A stretch of DNA of 18,684 bases from CALCTE01 sp045627885. Its GTDB lineage: Bacteria; Bacillota; Clostridia; Oscillospirales; CAG-272. Under the pieces are notes generated by a model, which was not told the DNA's origin, ran no database searches, and saw only the letters and a program-made list of their open reading frames with translations. How positions within the stretch are numbered: the stretch's first letter is position 1; every line of letters starts with the position of its first letter. The stretch is taken from contig JAZQOM010000034.1 of assembly GCA_045627885.1 (NCBI GenBank), forward strand, positions 1 to 18,684, written 5' to 3'. Below are positions 6,340-13,907 of this stretch, one piece after another. The position numbers were made by a program, and so were the translations under genes.

Positions 6340-7968
6340 TTATTTGTTTTGCGGTTCGTAGTTGTCCGGCAGGTCGTTTTCGAATAATACGACCGTTTTA
6401 TCGCAAGCAAGCGCGGGAAGCTTTGTCAGTGCGTCGGAAAGAGTATCCGCAACGATAAGCTCTCCGCCGTAGTTTTCCGCCTTTATGCCGCTTGCGATGT
6501 CCGATGTTATCTCTTTGCCCACAAGAATTGTTGCATCGCATACCGCGGCTATCTTTCTTCCGAATTCAAAGCTTTCCTCTTTCTGCTTTTCTCCGAGCTC
6601 GATGAATCCGGGCGTTACGATTATCTTTTTGTATCCTTCAAAAGTGGAGAGCACCTCAAGCGAAGCCGCCGCTCCCACGGGATTTGAGTTGAACGCATTG
6701 TCTATCACGGTATATGCTCCGCCGGATTTAAGCTCAAGCCTGTGCGGAACGGGAGTAAGCTTTGCCGCCGCCCGCGCAATCTGCTCCGGCGTTACACCGA
6801 GCTCCGTGCCTATCGCCGCCGCGGACACGAGATTTATCACATTGTGCTTTCCCAAGAGCTTTGTCGAAATAGGAATCTCTTTCCCGCCTTTTACGACGAG
6901 GGTGAATGTCGTACCCTTATCCGTGCAGAGAATATCTTTTGCGCGGTAGTCACAGCCTTCGGAGAATCCGAATGTGACGGTTTTTTTGTCTGTGCCGTGA
7001 GCTCTTATCTTGTCGCAGTCATAATTTAAGAATGCCACGCCGTCGCTTCCGAGCGCATCGACAATCTCAAACTTTGCCTTTGTTATGTTTTCCTCCGAGC
7101 CGAAGCTCTCGAGATGTTGAAGCCCGACGGTTGTTATCATCGAATATCGCGGCTTTACAAGCTCTGCGATTTCCTTTATTTCTCCGATATGCTTTGCGCC
7201 CATCTCGACGATGAACACTTCGTGCAGGGGAGAGAGGGAACTGCGAATGGTTTTGACAACGCCCATTATCGTATTGTAGCTTTCGGGAGTCATAAGAGTA
7301 TTGTATTTTTCCGAAAGCACCGCATTAAGCATATATTTTGACGAGGTTTTTCCGTAGCTTCCGGTGATGCCGATAACCTTAAGACCATCTGCTTTGCTCA
7401 TGATTCTTGCGGCGTCGTCCTTGTAGCCCTTTTGTATCTTCATTTCTATCGGATAGTTAAGAGCGCCGGACAGAGCCACCCAGATATAGGGGAAAGCCGA
7501 CAAAAGCGTCAAAATCAGATACGAAATCAAGAACGGCGCGACAGTATGTGTTTTCACGCTTACGACGAAAAGCACGAGTACCGCAAGGCACAAAACGGAA
7601 TACAGAACGGCAAAAACGGTTATCTGCCGCTTAACTCTGTTTGTGTAGACCATTTTCTTTTTTTGCACGGGAGCTTTTTCAAATAAAGCCGCCGCAAGAA
7701 AGAGCGCGGCAATCGCAAGCGGTATAAGTCTGTTACTGCGAAAGCCGTAAGACTTTAAGCAGCTCAGAACCGTCAAAGCCGCGGCGATAATCGCAAGCAC
7801 GAAATGCCGTATTTTAACATTCTTTTTCTGCCATTTTGCAAAGCGGCTCTGATAGTACGACGAGAGCTGAAACATGTGAAGATAATACCGTCCCGCCAAA
7901 AGAAGATATGCAAGCATTGCCGCCATGGAAATTATGATGAATATACCGAAAAAGCGCAGACGAATCAT
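6340..7968 (-). CDS. murF: Membrane-anchored MurF-like Mur ligase
   Basis: The 542-residue protein has two parts. Residues 1-170 are membrane, with about five hydrophobic segments near 7-26, 55-72, 81-96, 114-136 and 143-167. From about 197 it is a Mur ligase: P-loop ITGSYGKTS (201-209), FIVEMGAKHIGEI (252-264), ITKAKFEI (295-302) with the Lys usually carbamylated, HNVINLVSA (375-383), PHRLEL (408-413) and DNAFNSNP (423-430), which matches MurF rather than MurC/D/E. Canonical MurF adds D-Ala-D-Ala to UDP-MurNAc-tripeptide and carries a uridine-nucleotide-binding domain of about 80-100 residues before its P-loop. Here only some 30 residues separate the last helix from the ATP domain, so that domain seems absent. 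The SD AGGAG starts just past the upstream hydrolase stop codon, and ddl follows 23 bases downstream, which supports the MurF role. Confidence 0.88.
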   Translation of the reverse strand: MIRLRFFGIFIIISMAAMLAYLLLAGRYYLHMFQLSSYYQSRFAKWQKKNVKIRHFVLAIIAAALTVLSCLKSYGFRSNRLIPLAIAALFLAAALFEKAPVQKKKMVYTNRVKRQITVFAVLYSVLCLAVLVLFVVSVKTHTVAPFLISYLILTLLSAFPYIWVALSGALNYPIEMKIQKGYKDDAARIMSKADGLKVIGITGSYGKTSSKYMLNAVLSEKYNTLMTPESYNTIMGVVKTIRSSLSPLHEVFIVEMGAKHIGEIKEIAELVKPRYSMITTVGLQHLESFGSEENITKAKFEIVDALGSDGVAFLNYDCDKIRAHGTDKKTVTFGFSEGCDYRAKDILCTDKGTTFTLVVKGGKEIPISTKLLGKHNVINLVSAAAIGTELGVTPEQIARAAAKLTPVPHRLELKSGGAYTVIDNAFNSNPVGAAASLEVLSTFEGYKKIIVTPGFIELGEKQKEESFEFGRKIAAVCDATILVGKEITSDIASGIKAENYGGELIVADTLSDALTKLPALACDKTVVLFENDLPDNYEPQNK

Positions 7969-7980
7969 ACTTTTCTCCTA

Positions 7981-8727
7981 TTATAAGAAAGATTTGAGTG
8001 CCGCGATAAACTTACCGCTCTGCTCGACAAACGCCCAATGAGAGCCGCCTGTCAGCTCGACTATTCCGCTGTCGGGAATGAGACTTTCCATAAGCTTTGC
8101 GTCCGAAAACGGTGTTTCCTTATCCTGCGTTCCCCACACAAGAAGCGTCGGGACTTTTATTTTTTGAAGCTCGGGCGCAAGGTCGGTGTTTACGAGCTTT
8201 ACCATGGTGTCGCGCATAACTCCGGAGGCGTTTTTGTAGTCTGCGGAGCCGCTTTTTTTCTTCATTTTTTCTATTCTTTCGTCGGCGGTTTTCGGGAAGA
8301 ATATCCGTACCGCCTTTTTTGCCGCCTTATATTTTGCGACCTTTATCTTATACGAAAGGCTGCGCTTCGGAATAATCCCCGCGCTGTCGATAAGCACGGC
8401 TTTCTTGGCTTCGTATCCGCCCGAAAGGAGCCTTATTATCACTCTGCCGCCGTTAGAATGACCGACCAGAACGGGATTTTTTACGCCCGTCACCTCGAAG
8501 AGCTTTTTTGCGCAGTCCGCAAAATCGTCGAGCGAGTACGCTCTCTGCGGCTCTTCGCTTTTTCCGTGGCCGGGAAAGTCAAGCCTTATGATTCGGCAGC
8601 CTTCAAGAGCCTTTGCGCATATCTCAAAGCTCCTCGTGTCGGCGCCCCATCCGTGAAAGAAGACCACGGGCTTTCCGCTTCCCTCGTCCGAATAGTAAAT
8701 TTTAATTCCGTCAAAGGTAAATTCCAT
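7981..8727 (-). CDS. Alpha/beta hydrolase
   Basis: The 248-residue cytoplasmic protein has a complete alpha/beta-hydrolase fold. It shows the oxyanion-hole motif FFHGWG (23-28), LDFPGHGKS (50-58), the nucleophile elbow GHSNGG with Ser91, the acid Asp202 in WGTQDKETP, and His230 in GGSHWAF. A lysine-rich cap region lies between about residues 118 and 172. The substrate is unknown; a carboxylesterase or hydrolase of an acyl or peptide ester is possible. The ATG at 8727 has GAGG 5 bases upstream. An in-frame ATG at 8751 lies almost at the predicted transcription start, so it would be leaderless and is less likely. The stop codon lies directly before the murF ribosome binding site, so it is the first gene of a cell-wall operon with murF and ddl. 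Confidence 0.88.
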   Translation of the reverse strand: MEFTFDGIKIYYSDEGSGKPVVFFHGWGADTRSFEICAKALEGCRIIRLDFPGHGKSEEPQRAYSLDDFADCAKKLFEVTGVKNPVLVGHSNGGRVIIRLLSGGYEAKKAVLIDSAGIIPKRSLSYKIKVAKYKAAKKAVRIFFPKTADERIEKMKKKSGSADYKNASGVMRDTMVKLVNTDLAPELQKIKVPTLLVWGTQDKETPFSDAKLMESLIPDSGIVELTGGSHWAFVEQSGKFIAALKSFL

Positions 8728-8754
8728 ATACACCTCGACATATTTATTCATAAT

Positions 8755-8783
8755 ATTTTATCACACGGATTTGCGTTTGTAAA
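8755..8783 (-). promoter_or_regulatory. Sigma-A-type promoter of the hydrolase-murF-ddl operon
   Basis: On the minus strand TTTACA (8778-8783), a 17-base spacer and TAAAAT (8755-8760). The predicted start near 8748 coincides with an upstream in-frame ATG, which argues for the downstream start at 8727. Confidence 0.72.
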
Positions 8784-8790
8784 GAAAAGC

Positions 8791-8824
8791 CGCTTGCAAA
8801 AAGTGCAAAAAATTTTGCAAAGCG
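8791..8824. repeat. Nested inverted and direct TGCAAAA repeats between divergent promoters
   Basis: TGCAAAA (8804-8810) and TTTTGCA (8813-8819) form a 16-bp dyad with a 2-base centre. A further TGCAAAAA copy at 8795-8802 gives a direct repeat. The outer arms CGCTTGCAAAA (8791-8801) and TTTTGCAAAGCG (8813-8824) are inverted apart from one extra A. The block sits between the -35 boxes of the two divergent operons, where a shared regulator could act on both. Confidence 0.5.
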
Positions 8825-8826
8825 TA

Positions 8827-8855
8827 TTGAACATAGGTATTTCCTATTGTATAAT
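8827..8855 (+). promoter_or_regulatory. Sigma-A-type promoter of the DUF951-prfA operon
   Basis: TTGAAC (8827-8832), a 17-base spacer and a perfect TATAAT (8850-8855). The predicted start near 8862 lies about 25 bases before the chosen GTG at 8887. Confidence 0.78.
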
Positions 8856-8886
8856 AGTATGAATAACTGTGCGGGAGTGTGAAAGC

Positions 8887-9075
8887 GTGGATATATCGGT
8901 AGGCGATACACTTGAAATGAAAAAACAGCATCCCTGCGGCGGAAAGCGCTTTTCCGTCCTGCGTACCGGCGCGGATATCAAGATTCGCTGCCTTGTCTGC
9001 GGCAGAGAGATGATGCTCCCGAGGCTAAAGGTCGAAAAGGCGGTAAAAAGGATAATTAAGCAGGAGAACTTATGA
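8887..9075 (+). CDS. DUF951 family small protein
   Basis: The 62-residue protein matches the DUF951 pattern of Bacillota: an N-terminal DISVGDTLEMKK, then HPCGG (15-19), RTGADIKIRC, CLVCG (35-39) and MLPR, ending in a basic helix. Cys17, Cys35 and Cys38 with His15 could bind a metal such as zinc, although the family's function is not established. GTG at 8887 is preferred because GGGAG (8873-8877) is 9 bases upstream and the protein then starts like other members. A GTG at 8869 would be only some 7 bases from the predicted transcription start. Its stop codon overlaps the prfA start (ATGA), so it is the leader gene of the translation-related operon. Confidence 0.85.
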   Translation: MDISVGDTLEMKKQHPCGGKRFSVLRTGADIKIRCLVCGREMMLPRLKVEKAVKRIIKQENL

Positions 9076-10145
9076 TAGAAAAGATAAAAGAGATAGAGGC
9101 AAAATACACAGAGCTCGAAGAAAAGCTCGGCAGTCCCGAGGTGCTTGCGGATGTGGAGCAGTATAAAAAGCTTTCCAAGGAATATAAGGGCTTAACTCCC
9201 CTTATAGAGAAATACAGAGAATACTGCGCGCTTTCTTCGGAGCTTGAGGACATAAACGCGATGCTCGAAAGCGAGAGCGATGCCGAAATGCGCAAAATGT
9301 GCACGGAGGAGAGGTCGGAGCTTGAAGAAAAGCTTGCAAAGGCGAATGAGGATATGAAGATTCTTCTTATGCCTTCCGACCCCAATGACGAAAAGAGCGT
9401 AATTATAGAAATTCGCGGCGGCGCGGGCGGCGAGGAAGCGGCTCTGTTTTCCGCGGTGCTTTACAGGATGTATTCGATGTACGCCGACAGAATGGGCTGG
9501 AAGACCGAAATTCTCAACACAAACGAGACGGAGCTCGGCGGCTACAAGGAAATAAGCTTCTCCGTCGAGGGCGAGAGAGCGTATTCGAAGCTCAAATTTG
9601 AGAGCGGAGTGCATCGCGTCCAAAGAGTCCCCGAGACGGAGGCGCAGGGCAGAATTCAGACATCGACGGCGACGGTTGCGGTGCTTCCCGAGGCAGAAGA
9701 GGTCGAAATAGAGATAAACCCGAACGACCTTCTGATTGACACCTACCGCAGCGGCGGTGCAGGCGGTCAGCATGTCAACAAGACGGACTCCGCGATAAGA
9801 ATAACGCATATCCCGACGGGAACGGTTGTAGAATGTCAGGATGAGCGCTCACAGTACAAAAATAAGGACAAGGCGATGAAGCTCTTGCGCACACGCCTTT
9901 ACGAAGCGGAGCTCGAGCGCCACAACGCGGCGATAGCGGGCGAGAGAAAGAGCCAGGTCGGCACGGGCGACAGAAGCGAGAGAATCAGAACCTATAACTA
10001 TCCGCAGTCACGGGTTACCGACCACAGAATAGGACTCACTCTGCACAGCCTTGAGGATGTGCTCAACGGAAACATAGAGCCGCTCATCGAGGCGCTTGTC
10101 ACGGCGGATACCGCCGAAAAGCTCAAAGCTTCGGGAGAAGAATGA
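9072..10145 (+). CDS. prfA: Peptide chain release factor 1
   Basis: The 357-residue protein ends translation at UAA and UAG by recognising the stop codon on the ribosome and triggering peptidyl-tRNA hydrolysis. The coiled N-terminal domain (1-100) is followed by IIEIRGGAGGEEAALF (111-126). The tripeptide at 187-189 in RVPETEAQGR is PET, the PxT anticodon-like motif of RF1, rather than the SPF of RF2. The catalytic GGQ is at 231-233 in SGGAGGQHVNKTDSA. Length is normal. It overlaps DUF951 upstream and tsaC downstream by 4 bases each (ATGA). The methyltransferase gene prmC, often next to prfA and acting on the GGQ glutamine, is not in this operon. Confidence 0.97.
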   Translation: MIEKIKEIEAKYTELEEKLGSPEVLADVEQYKKLSKEYKGLTPLIEKYREYCALSSELEDINAMLESESDAEMRKMCTEERSELEEKLAKANEDMKILLMPSDPNDEKSVIIEIRGGAGGEEAALFSAVLYRMYSMYADRMGWKTEILNTNETELGGYKEISFSVEGERAYSKLKFESGVHRVQRVPETEAQGRIQTSTATVAVLPEAEEVEIEINPNDLLIDTYRSGGAGGQHVNKTDSAIRITHIPTGTVVECQDERSQYKNKDKAMKLLRTRLYEAELERHNAAIAGERKSQVGTGDRSERIRTYNYPQSRVTDHRIGLTLHSLEDVLNGNIEPLIEALVTADTAEKLKASGEE

Positions 10146-11155
10146 TGAAAACCGAAATTCTTTCCGCGGACGAAAAAGCAATAGAAAAATGCGGAGAAAT
10201 AATCGCGCGCGGCGGACTTGTCGCATTTCCGACCGAGACCGTGTACGGGCTCGGTTGCGACGCGTATAACGGCAAGGCGGCGCTCGATGTTTTCGCGGCA
10301 AAGGGACGCCCCTGCGACAATCCGCTTATCGTCCATATCGCTGATACTGAAGACATAGAAAAAATAGCAGAGCCCGACGATGCGGCAAAAAAGCTCATCG
10401 CGGCGTTTATGCCGGGGCCGTTTACGCTGATTATGAAAAAAAAGCCCTGTATTCCGGCGGAGGTTACGGCGGGACTTGACACGGTTGCCGTAAGATTTCC
10501 GCAGAGCAAGACGGCGCAGGCTCTTATTAAAGCGGCAAAAGTGCCGATAGCCGCACCGTCGGCAAATCTTTCGGGCAGACCGAGCCCCACGACGGCAAAG
10601 CATTGTATAGATGACCTTTCGGGCAGAGTCGATGCCATTCTGTGCGGCGAGAACTGTGCGATAGGCGTCGAATCCACGGTCGTCGCGATAAAGGACGGCA
10701 AGGCGGTTCTCTGCCGCCCTGGAAAAGTCACTCCCGAGGACATAAGAAATGCAGGAGTGGAGCTTATCGTTCCCGAAAATGTAAATCGCACGGTCGGAGA
10801 AAACGAGCGCCCGATTTCTCCGGGAATGAAGTATAAGCACTACGCCCCGAAAGGAACGCTGACGCTGCTTGACGGTGACGGAGCGCTCGATGCGCTTGTC
10901 AGATACAAAAACGAGGGTTGCGGAATCATCTGCTTTGATGAGGATTTGCCGCTTCTTTCGGGAAAGCTCACGGTGTCGCTCGGCAAAAAAGACGACAGCG
11001 ATTCCCACGCCGAAAAACTTTTTTCGGCTTTGAGGTATTTTGACGATATGAAAACGGAAAAAATATATTCGCGCCTGCCGTCCGACAAGGGCGTCGGACT
11101 TGCGGTGTATAACCGCATACTCAAGGCGGCGGGAAGCAGGATAGAAAAGCTATGA
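10142..11155 (+). CDS. tsaC/sua5: L-threonylcarbamoyladenylate synthase, Sua5 type
   Basis: The 337-residue protein makes threonylcarbamoyl-AMP from threonine, bicarbonate and ATP, the first step of the universal tRNA modification t6A37. The YrdC-like domain (about 10-195) shows LVAFPTETVYGLGCDA (26-41), FAAKGRPCDNPLIVHI (51-66), MPGPFTLI (90-97), VAVRFP (115-120), APSANLSGRPSPT (138-150) and ESTVV (177-181). The linker SPGMKYKHYAPKG (226-238) leads to a C-terminal Rossmann-like domain, so this is the two-domain Sua5 form and not the short TsaC. It overlaps prfA and coaE by 4 bases each. A second Met follows the first directly, so the start is uncertain by one codon. Confidence 0.95.
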   Translation: MMKTEILSADEKAIEKCGEIIARGGLVAFPTETVYGLGCDAYNGKAALDVFAAKGRPCDNPLIVHIADTEDIEKIAEPDDAAKKLIAAFMPGPFTLIMKKKPCIPAEVTAGLDTVAVRFPQSKTAQALIKAAKVPIAAPSANLSGRPSPTTAKHCIDDLSGRVDAILCGENCAIGVESTVVAIKDGKAVLCRPGKVTPEDIRNAGVELIVPENVNRTVGENERPISPGMKYKHYAPKGTLTLLDGDGALDALVRYKNEGCGIICFDEDLPLLSGKLTVSLGKKDDSDSHAEKLFSALRYFDDMKTEKIYSRLPSDKGVGLAVYNRILKAAGSRIEKL

Positions 11156-11754
11156 AAATAATCGGAATAGTCGGCGGCAGCGGAGCGGGGAAAAGCGTTC
11201 TGTGCGAAGCACTCGAAAAAAGGGGAATTCCGACGCTTGATACCGACAAGACCGCACGCGAGGTAGTACAAAAGGGAAAACCGTGCCTTGACGAGCTTGT
11301 AAAAGAATTCGGCACGAGGATTCTCACGCCGGATGGCGAGCTTGCGCGGAAAGCGCTTGCAAGCCTTGCGTTTTCCGACGAAGAAAGGCACACAAGGCTC
11401 AACGAAATAACGCATCACTACATCTGCATCGAGATAAAAAAGTGGCTTTCTCAAAGAGAAAAGGAAGGCTTTTTCGCCGCCTGCATAGATGCGCCGATGC
11501 TGTTTGAAAGCGGACTTGATTCCGTCTGCGACATAAAGGTAGCGGTTGTTGCGGACAGAGAAGCGAGAATAAAGCGCATAACGGAGCGCGACGGCATAAG
11601 CAGAGCCGATGCCGAGAACAGAATAAACGCACAGAAAAGCGACGCGGAGCTTATTTCGCTCTGCGATATAACGGTCGAAAACACAGGGGAGCTTGCGGAG
11701 CTTAACGAAAAGGCACAGGAGCTTGCAAAGCGACTTACTGCGGAGGAAAGATGA
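11152..11754 (+). CDS. coaE: Dephospho-CoA kinase
   Basis: The 200-residue P-loop kinase phosphorylates the 3'-hydroxyl of dephospho-CoA, the last step of coenzyme A synthesis. It shows the Walker A motif IVGGSGAGKS (6-15), TLDTDKTAREVV near 28-39, the substrate-lid region with RHTRLNEITHH, and DAPMLFESGLD near 116-126, which are family hallmarks. Length is typical. Start and stop overlap the neighbours by 4 bases (ATGA on both sides), consistent with translational coupling. I see no damage or missing residue. Confidence 0.95.
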   Translation: MKIIGIVGGSGAGKSVLCEALEKRGIPTLDTDKTAREVVQKGKPCLDELVKEFGTRILTPDGELARKALASLAFSDEERHTRLNEITHHYICIEIKKWLSQREKEGFFAACIDAPMLFESGLDSVCDIKVAVVADREARIKRITERDGISRADAENRINAQKSDAELISLCDITVENTGELAELNEKAQELAKRLTAEER

Positions 11755-12317
11755 AGAAATTTACGGCGATTTTTCTTATTATTGCAATATCCGTAGCCGT
11801 CGGATTCGGAGCACAAAAGCTTGAAGACCACACTACAAAGGTAAAGCACCCTCTCAAATATTCCGAATTCGTCGAAAAATACGCCGCGGAGTATGAGATT
11901 CCCGAGACACTCCTATACGCGATGATAAAGTGCGAAAGCTCATTTGACCCGAAGGCAAAGTCGTCGGCGGGAGCGGTGGGACTTATGCAGCTTATGCCGA
12001 GAACATTCGAGGATATGGCACGCAGGCAGGGCGAGGAATTCGACAAGAATATGATGTCGGACGCCGAGACGAATATCAGATACGGAGCCTACTATCTGCA
12101 CTATCTTTACAACATATTCAGAGATTGGAATCTTGTTCTTGCGGCATATAACGGCGGTATGGGAAATGTAAAAAAGTGGATGCAGAGCAGCGAATTCTAC
12201 GACGGAACGAAGCTGATAAAATATCCAAAGGGTTATTCCGAGACGGAAAACTATGTAAAAAAGGTCAACGAAACAAAAAAGCTTTACGAAAAACTTTATT
12301 TTACGGAAAAAATATAG
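11751..12317 (+). CDS. SLT-type lytic transglycosylase
   Basis: The 188-residue protein has one N-terminal hydrophobic segment (about 3-20) acting as signal or anchor, so the catalytic domain should be outside the membrane. The SLT (GH23-like) domain spans about 36-180: catalytic Glu62 in IKCESSFDP, GAVGLMQLMP (74-83), NIRYGAYYL (108-116), AAYNGG (131-136) and YSETENYVKKV (162-172). Such enzymes cleave the MurNAc-GlcNAc bond of peptidoglycan with 1,6-anhydro product formation. It overlaps coaE by 4 bases. A wall-cleaving enzyme inside an operon for release factor, t6A and CoA is a mixed context and probably reflects growth-rate co-expression. Confidence 0.93.
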   Translation: MKKFTAIFLIIAISVAVGFGAQKLEDHTTKVKHPLKYSEFVEKYAAEYEIPETLLYAMIKCESSFDPKAKSSAGAVGLMQLMPRTFEDMARRQGEEFDKNMMSDAETNIRYGAYYLHYLYNIFRDWNLVLAAYNGGMGNVKKWMQSSEFYDGTKLIKYPKGYSETENYVKKVNETKKLYEKLYFTEKI

Positions 12318-12330
12318 GGAGGACAGAACA

Positions 12331-13737
12331 ATGAAAAAAGAAAGCAAGGCAGAAGCACTCAAGAAGGAGCTCTGCGAAAAAGTCGAAAACGCATTTGAAG
12401 TATGCGACGAAAAGACGGTGAAGGCGGCATACAAGTTTGCGGAAGGATATGTAAAATATCTCGATGCGAGCAAGACCGAGAGAGAAGCGGTCACCGAAGG
12501 AATAAAACTCCTCGAAAAGGCGGGATTCGTTCCCTACGAATACGGCAAAAAGTATAAGGCGGGCGACAAGTTCTACTTAAACAACAGAGGCAAGAATATC
12601 TTTGCCGGAATAATCGGCACGGAGAACATCGAAAAGGGCTTTACGATTGCCGCCGCGCACATCGACTCTCCGAGACTTGACTTAAAGCAGCATCCCCTCT
12701 ACGAGCAGGACGGAATGGCTTTCTTCAAAACTCACTACTACGGCGGAATAAAGAAGTATCAGTGGACGGCGATTCCGCTTGCGCTCCACGGAAAGATAGT
12801 CCTTGCGGACGGCACGGAAAAGGATATCTGCATCGGAGAAAAGGACAGCGACCCCGTGTTCTATGTAAACGACCTTCTCCCGCATCTCGGCGCAGACCAG
12901 ATGAGCAAGAAGGGCTCCGAGATTATCTCGGGCGAACAGCTCAACATTCTCGTCGGAAGCAGAGAGTACAAGGACGGCGACGATAAGGTTTCGGAGGCGA
13001 TAAAGCTCAATGTATTAAAGCTTTTGAACGAAGCCTACGGAATAAAAGAGGCAGATTTTATCTCCGCGGAGATAGAGGCGGTTCCCGCATTCAAGGCAAG
13101 AGATATCGGCTTTGACAGAAGCCTGATAGGAGCTTACGGTCACGACGACAGAGTATGCGCGTATCCCGAGCTTATGGCTTTAATAGACGCAAAAAAGGTA
13201 AAGCGCACGGCGTTTGCGATGCTTGCCGACAAAGAGGAAATAGGCAGTGAGGGCAATACCGGTATGAAGTGCACCGCCGCTTTCGATATGATAGACGATA
13301 TAATCGCACAGCTCGGCGCAAACAGAGCGGTTGTATATGCCGCTTCGGAATGCCTTTCCGCGGATGTCAATGCGGGATATGACCCGAACTTTTCAGAGGT
13401 ATTCGAGAAAGCAAACGCATCTTATGTCAACCGCGGCGTTGTAATGACAAAGTATACCGGCGCAAAAGGCAAAGGCTCAACCTCCGACGCATCGGCGGAG
13501 GTTGTCGGCAAGATGAGAAGAATATTCGATAAGGCAAATGTCGTATGGCAGACGGGCGAGCTCGGCAAGGTTGATATCGGCGGCGGCGGAACGGTTGCAA
13601 AGTATATCGCAAACCACAATATCGACACGGTAGACCTCGGCGTTCCGGTTATCTCGATGCACGCTCCTTATGAAGTAATCTCCAAGATGGATTTGTATAT
13701 GACATATAAGGCTCTCCTTGCATTCTTTGTTGCGTAA
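12331..13737 (+). CDS. M18 family aminopeptidase
   Basis: The 468-residue product is a full-length M18 zinc aminopeptidase (aspartyl-aminopeptidase or yeast aminopeptidase I type), a cytoplasmic enzyme removing N-terminal residues from peptides. Metal and catalytic stretches are TIAAAHIDSPRLDLKQHPLY (105-124, His110 and Asp112), the YYGGIKKYQW strand, IGAYGHDDRVCAYPEL, LADKEEIGSEGNTGM with the Glu-Glu pair, and VISMHAPYEVISKMD with the last metal-binding His. It starts 13 bases after the transglycosylase, with GGGAGG upstream of the ATG, so it is likely the last gene of the operon, although no good terminator follows. Bacterial aminopeptidases of this length are often named ApeB or ApeA; the exact preference is not decided here. 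Confidence 0.92.
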   Translation: MKKESKAEALKKELCEKVENAFEVCDEKTVKAAYKFAEGYVKYLDASKTEREAVTEGIKLLEKAGFVPYEYGKKYKAGDKFYLNNRGKNIFAGIIGTENIEKGFTIAAAHIDSPRLDLKQHPLYEQDGMAFFKTHYYGGIKKYQWTAIPLALHGKIVLADGTEKDICIGEKDSDPVFYVNDLLPHLGADQMSKKGSEIISGEQLNILVGSREYKDGDDKVSEAIKLNVLKLLNEAYGIKEADFISAEIEAVPAFKARDIGFDRSLIGAYGHDDRVCAYPELMALIDAKKVKRTAFAMLADKEEIGSEGNTGMKCTAAFDMIDDIIAQLGANRAVVYAASECLSADVNAGYDPNFSEVFEKANASYVNRGVVMTKYTGAKGKGSTSDASAEVVGKMRRIFDKANVVWQTGELGKVDIGGGGTVAKYIANHNIDTVDLGVPVISMHAPYEVISKMDLYMTYKALLAFFVA

Positions 13738-13810
13738 AACGGTTTTCGGCATACAATATAAGTGAAAGCACACGCACAGCACCGTGCTGACGGACTGAAG
13801 AAAAATTATC

Positions 13811-13839
13811 TTGACAGATAAGTATTTCGTGAGTAAAAT
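13811..13839 (+). promoter_or_regulatory. Strong sigma-A-type promoter of murA
   Basis: A perfect TTGACA (13811-13816), a 17-base spacer and TAAAAT (13834-13839). The predicted start near 13846 gives a leader of about 60 bases. No terminator is visible between the M18 gene and this promoter. Confidence 0.82.
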
Positions 13840-13855
13840 AATGTTAGATAAGTAT
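13816..13855. repeat. Direct repeat AGATAAGTAT, two copies 30 bp apart at the murA promoter
   Basis: AGATAAGTAT occurs at 13816-13825, overlapping the end of the -35 box, and again at 13846-13855, at the predicted transcription start. The start-to-start distance is exactly 30 bases, close to three helical turns, so both copies face the same side of the DNA. This is operator-like in position, but I recognise no known factor. Confidence 0.5.
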
Positions 13856-13907
13856 ATGATTGTCATTGTCGCCGCGTTGCGTGCGTGTATATAAAAGGAG
13901 AATTTCC

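Noticed and set aside
8728..8751. Longer start (ATG at 8751) for the alpha/beta hydrolase
   Set aside because: It coincides with the predicted transcription start and lacks a ribosome binding site, whereas the ATG at 8727 has GAGG at the right distance.
9998..11008. Minus-strand frame of 336 codons over prfA and tsaC
   Set aside because: Low-complexity Arg/Phe/Ser-rich translation opposite two well-conserved genes; a shadow.
13777..13789. Inverted repeat CAGCACCGTGCTG after the M18 gene as a terminator
   Set aside because: Only five base pairs can form with a three-base loop, and no T run follows, so it is not a convincing terminator.
13860..13907. N-terminal extension of murA from 13860
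   Set aside because: No ribosome binding site precedes it, and the extra residues are unlike MurA. GTG at 13908 has AAAAGGAG upstream and begins the family sequence.
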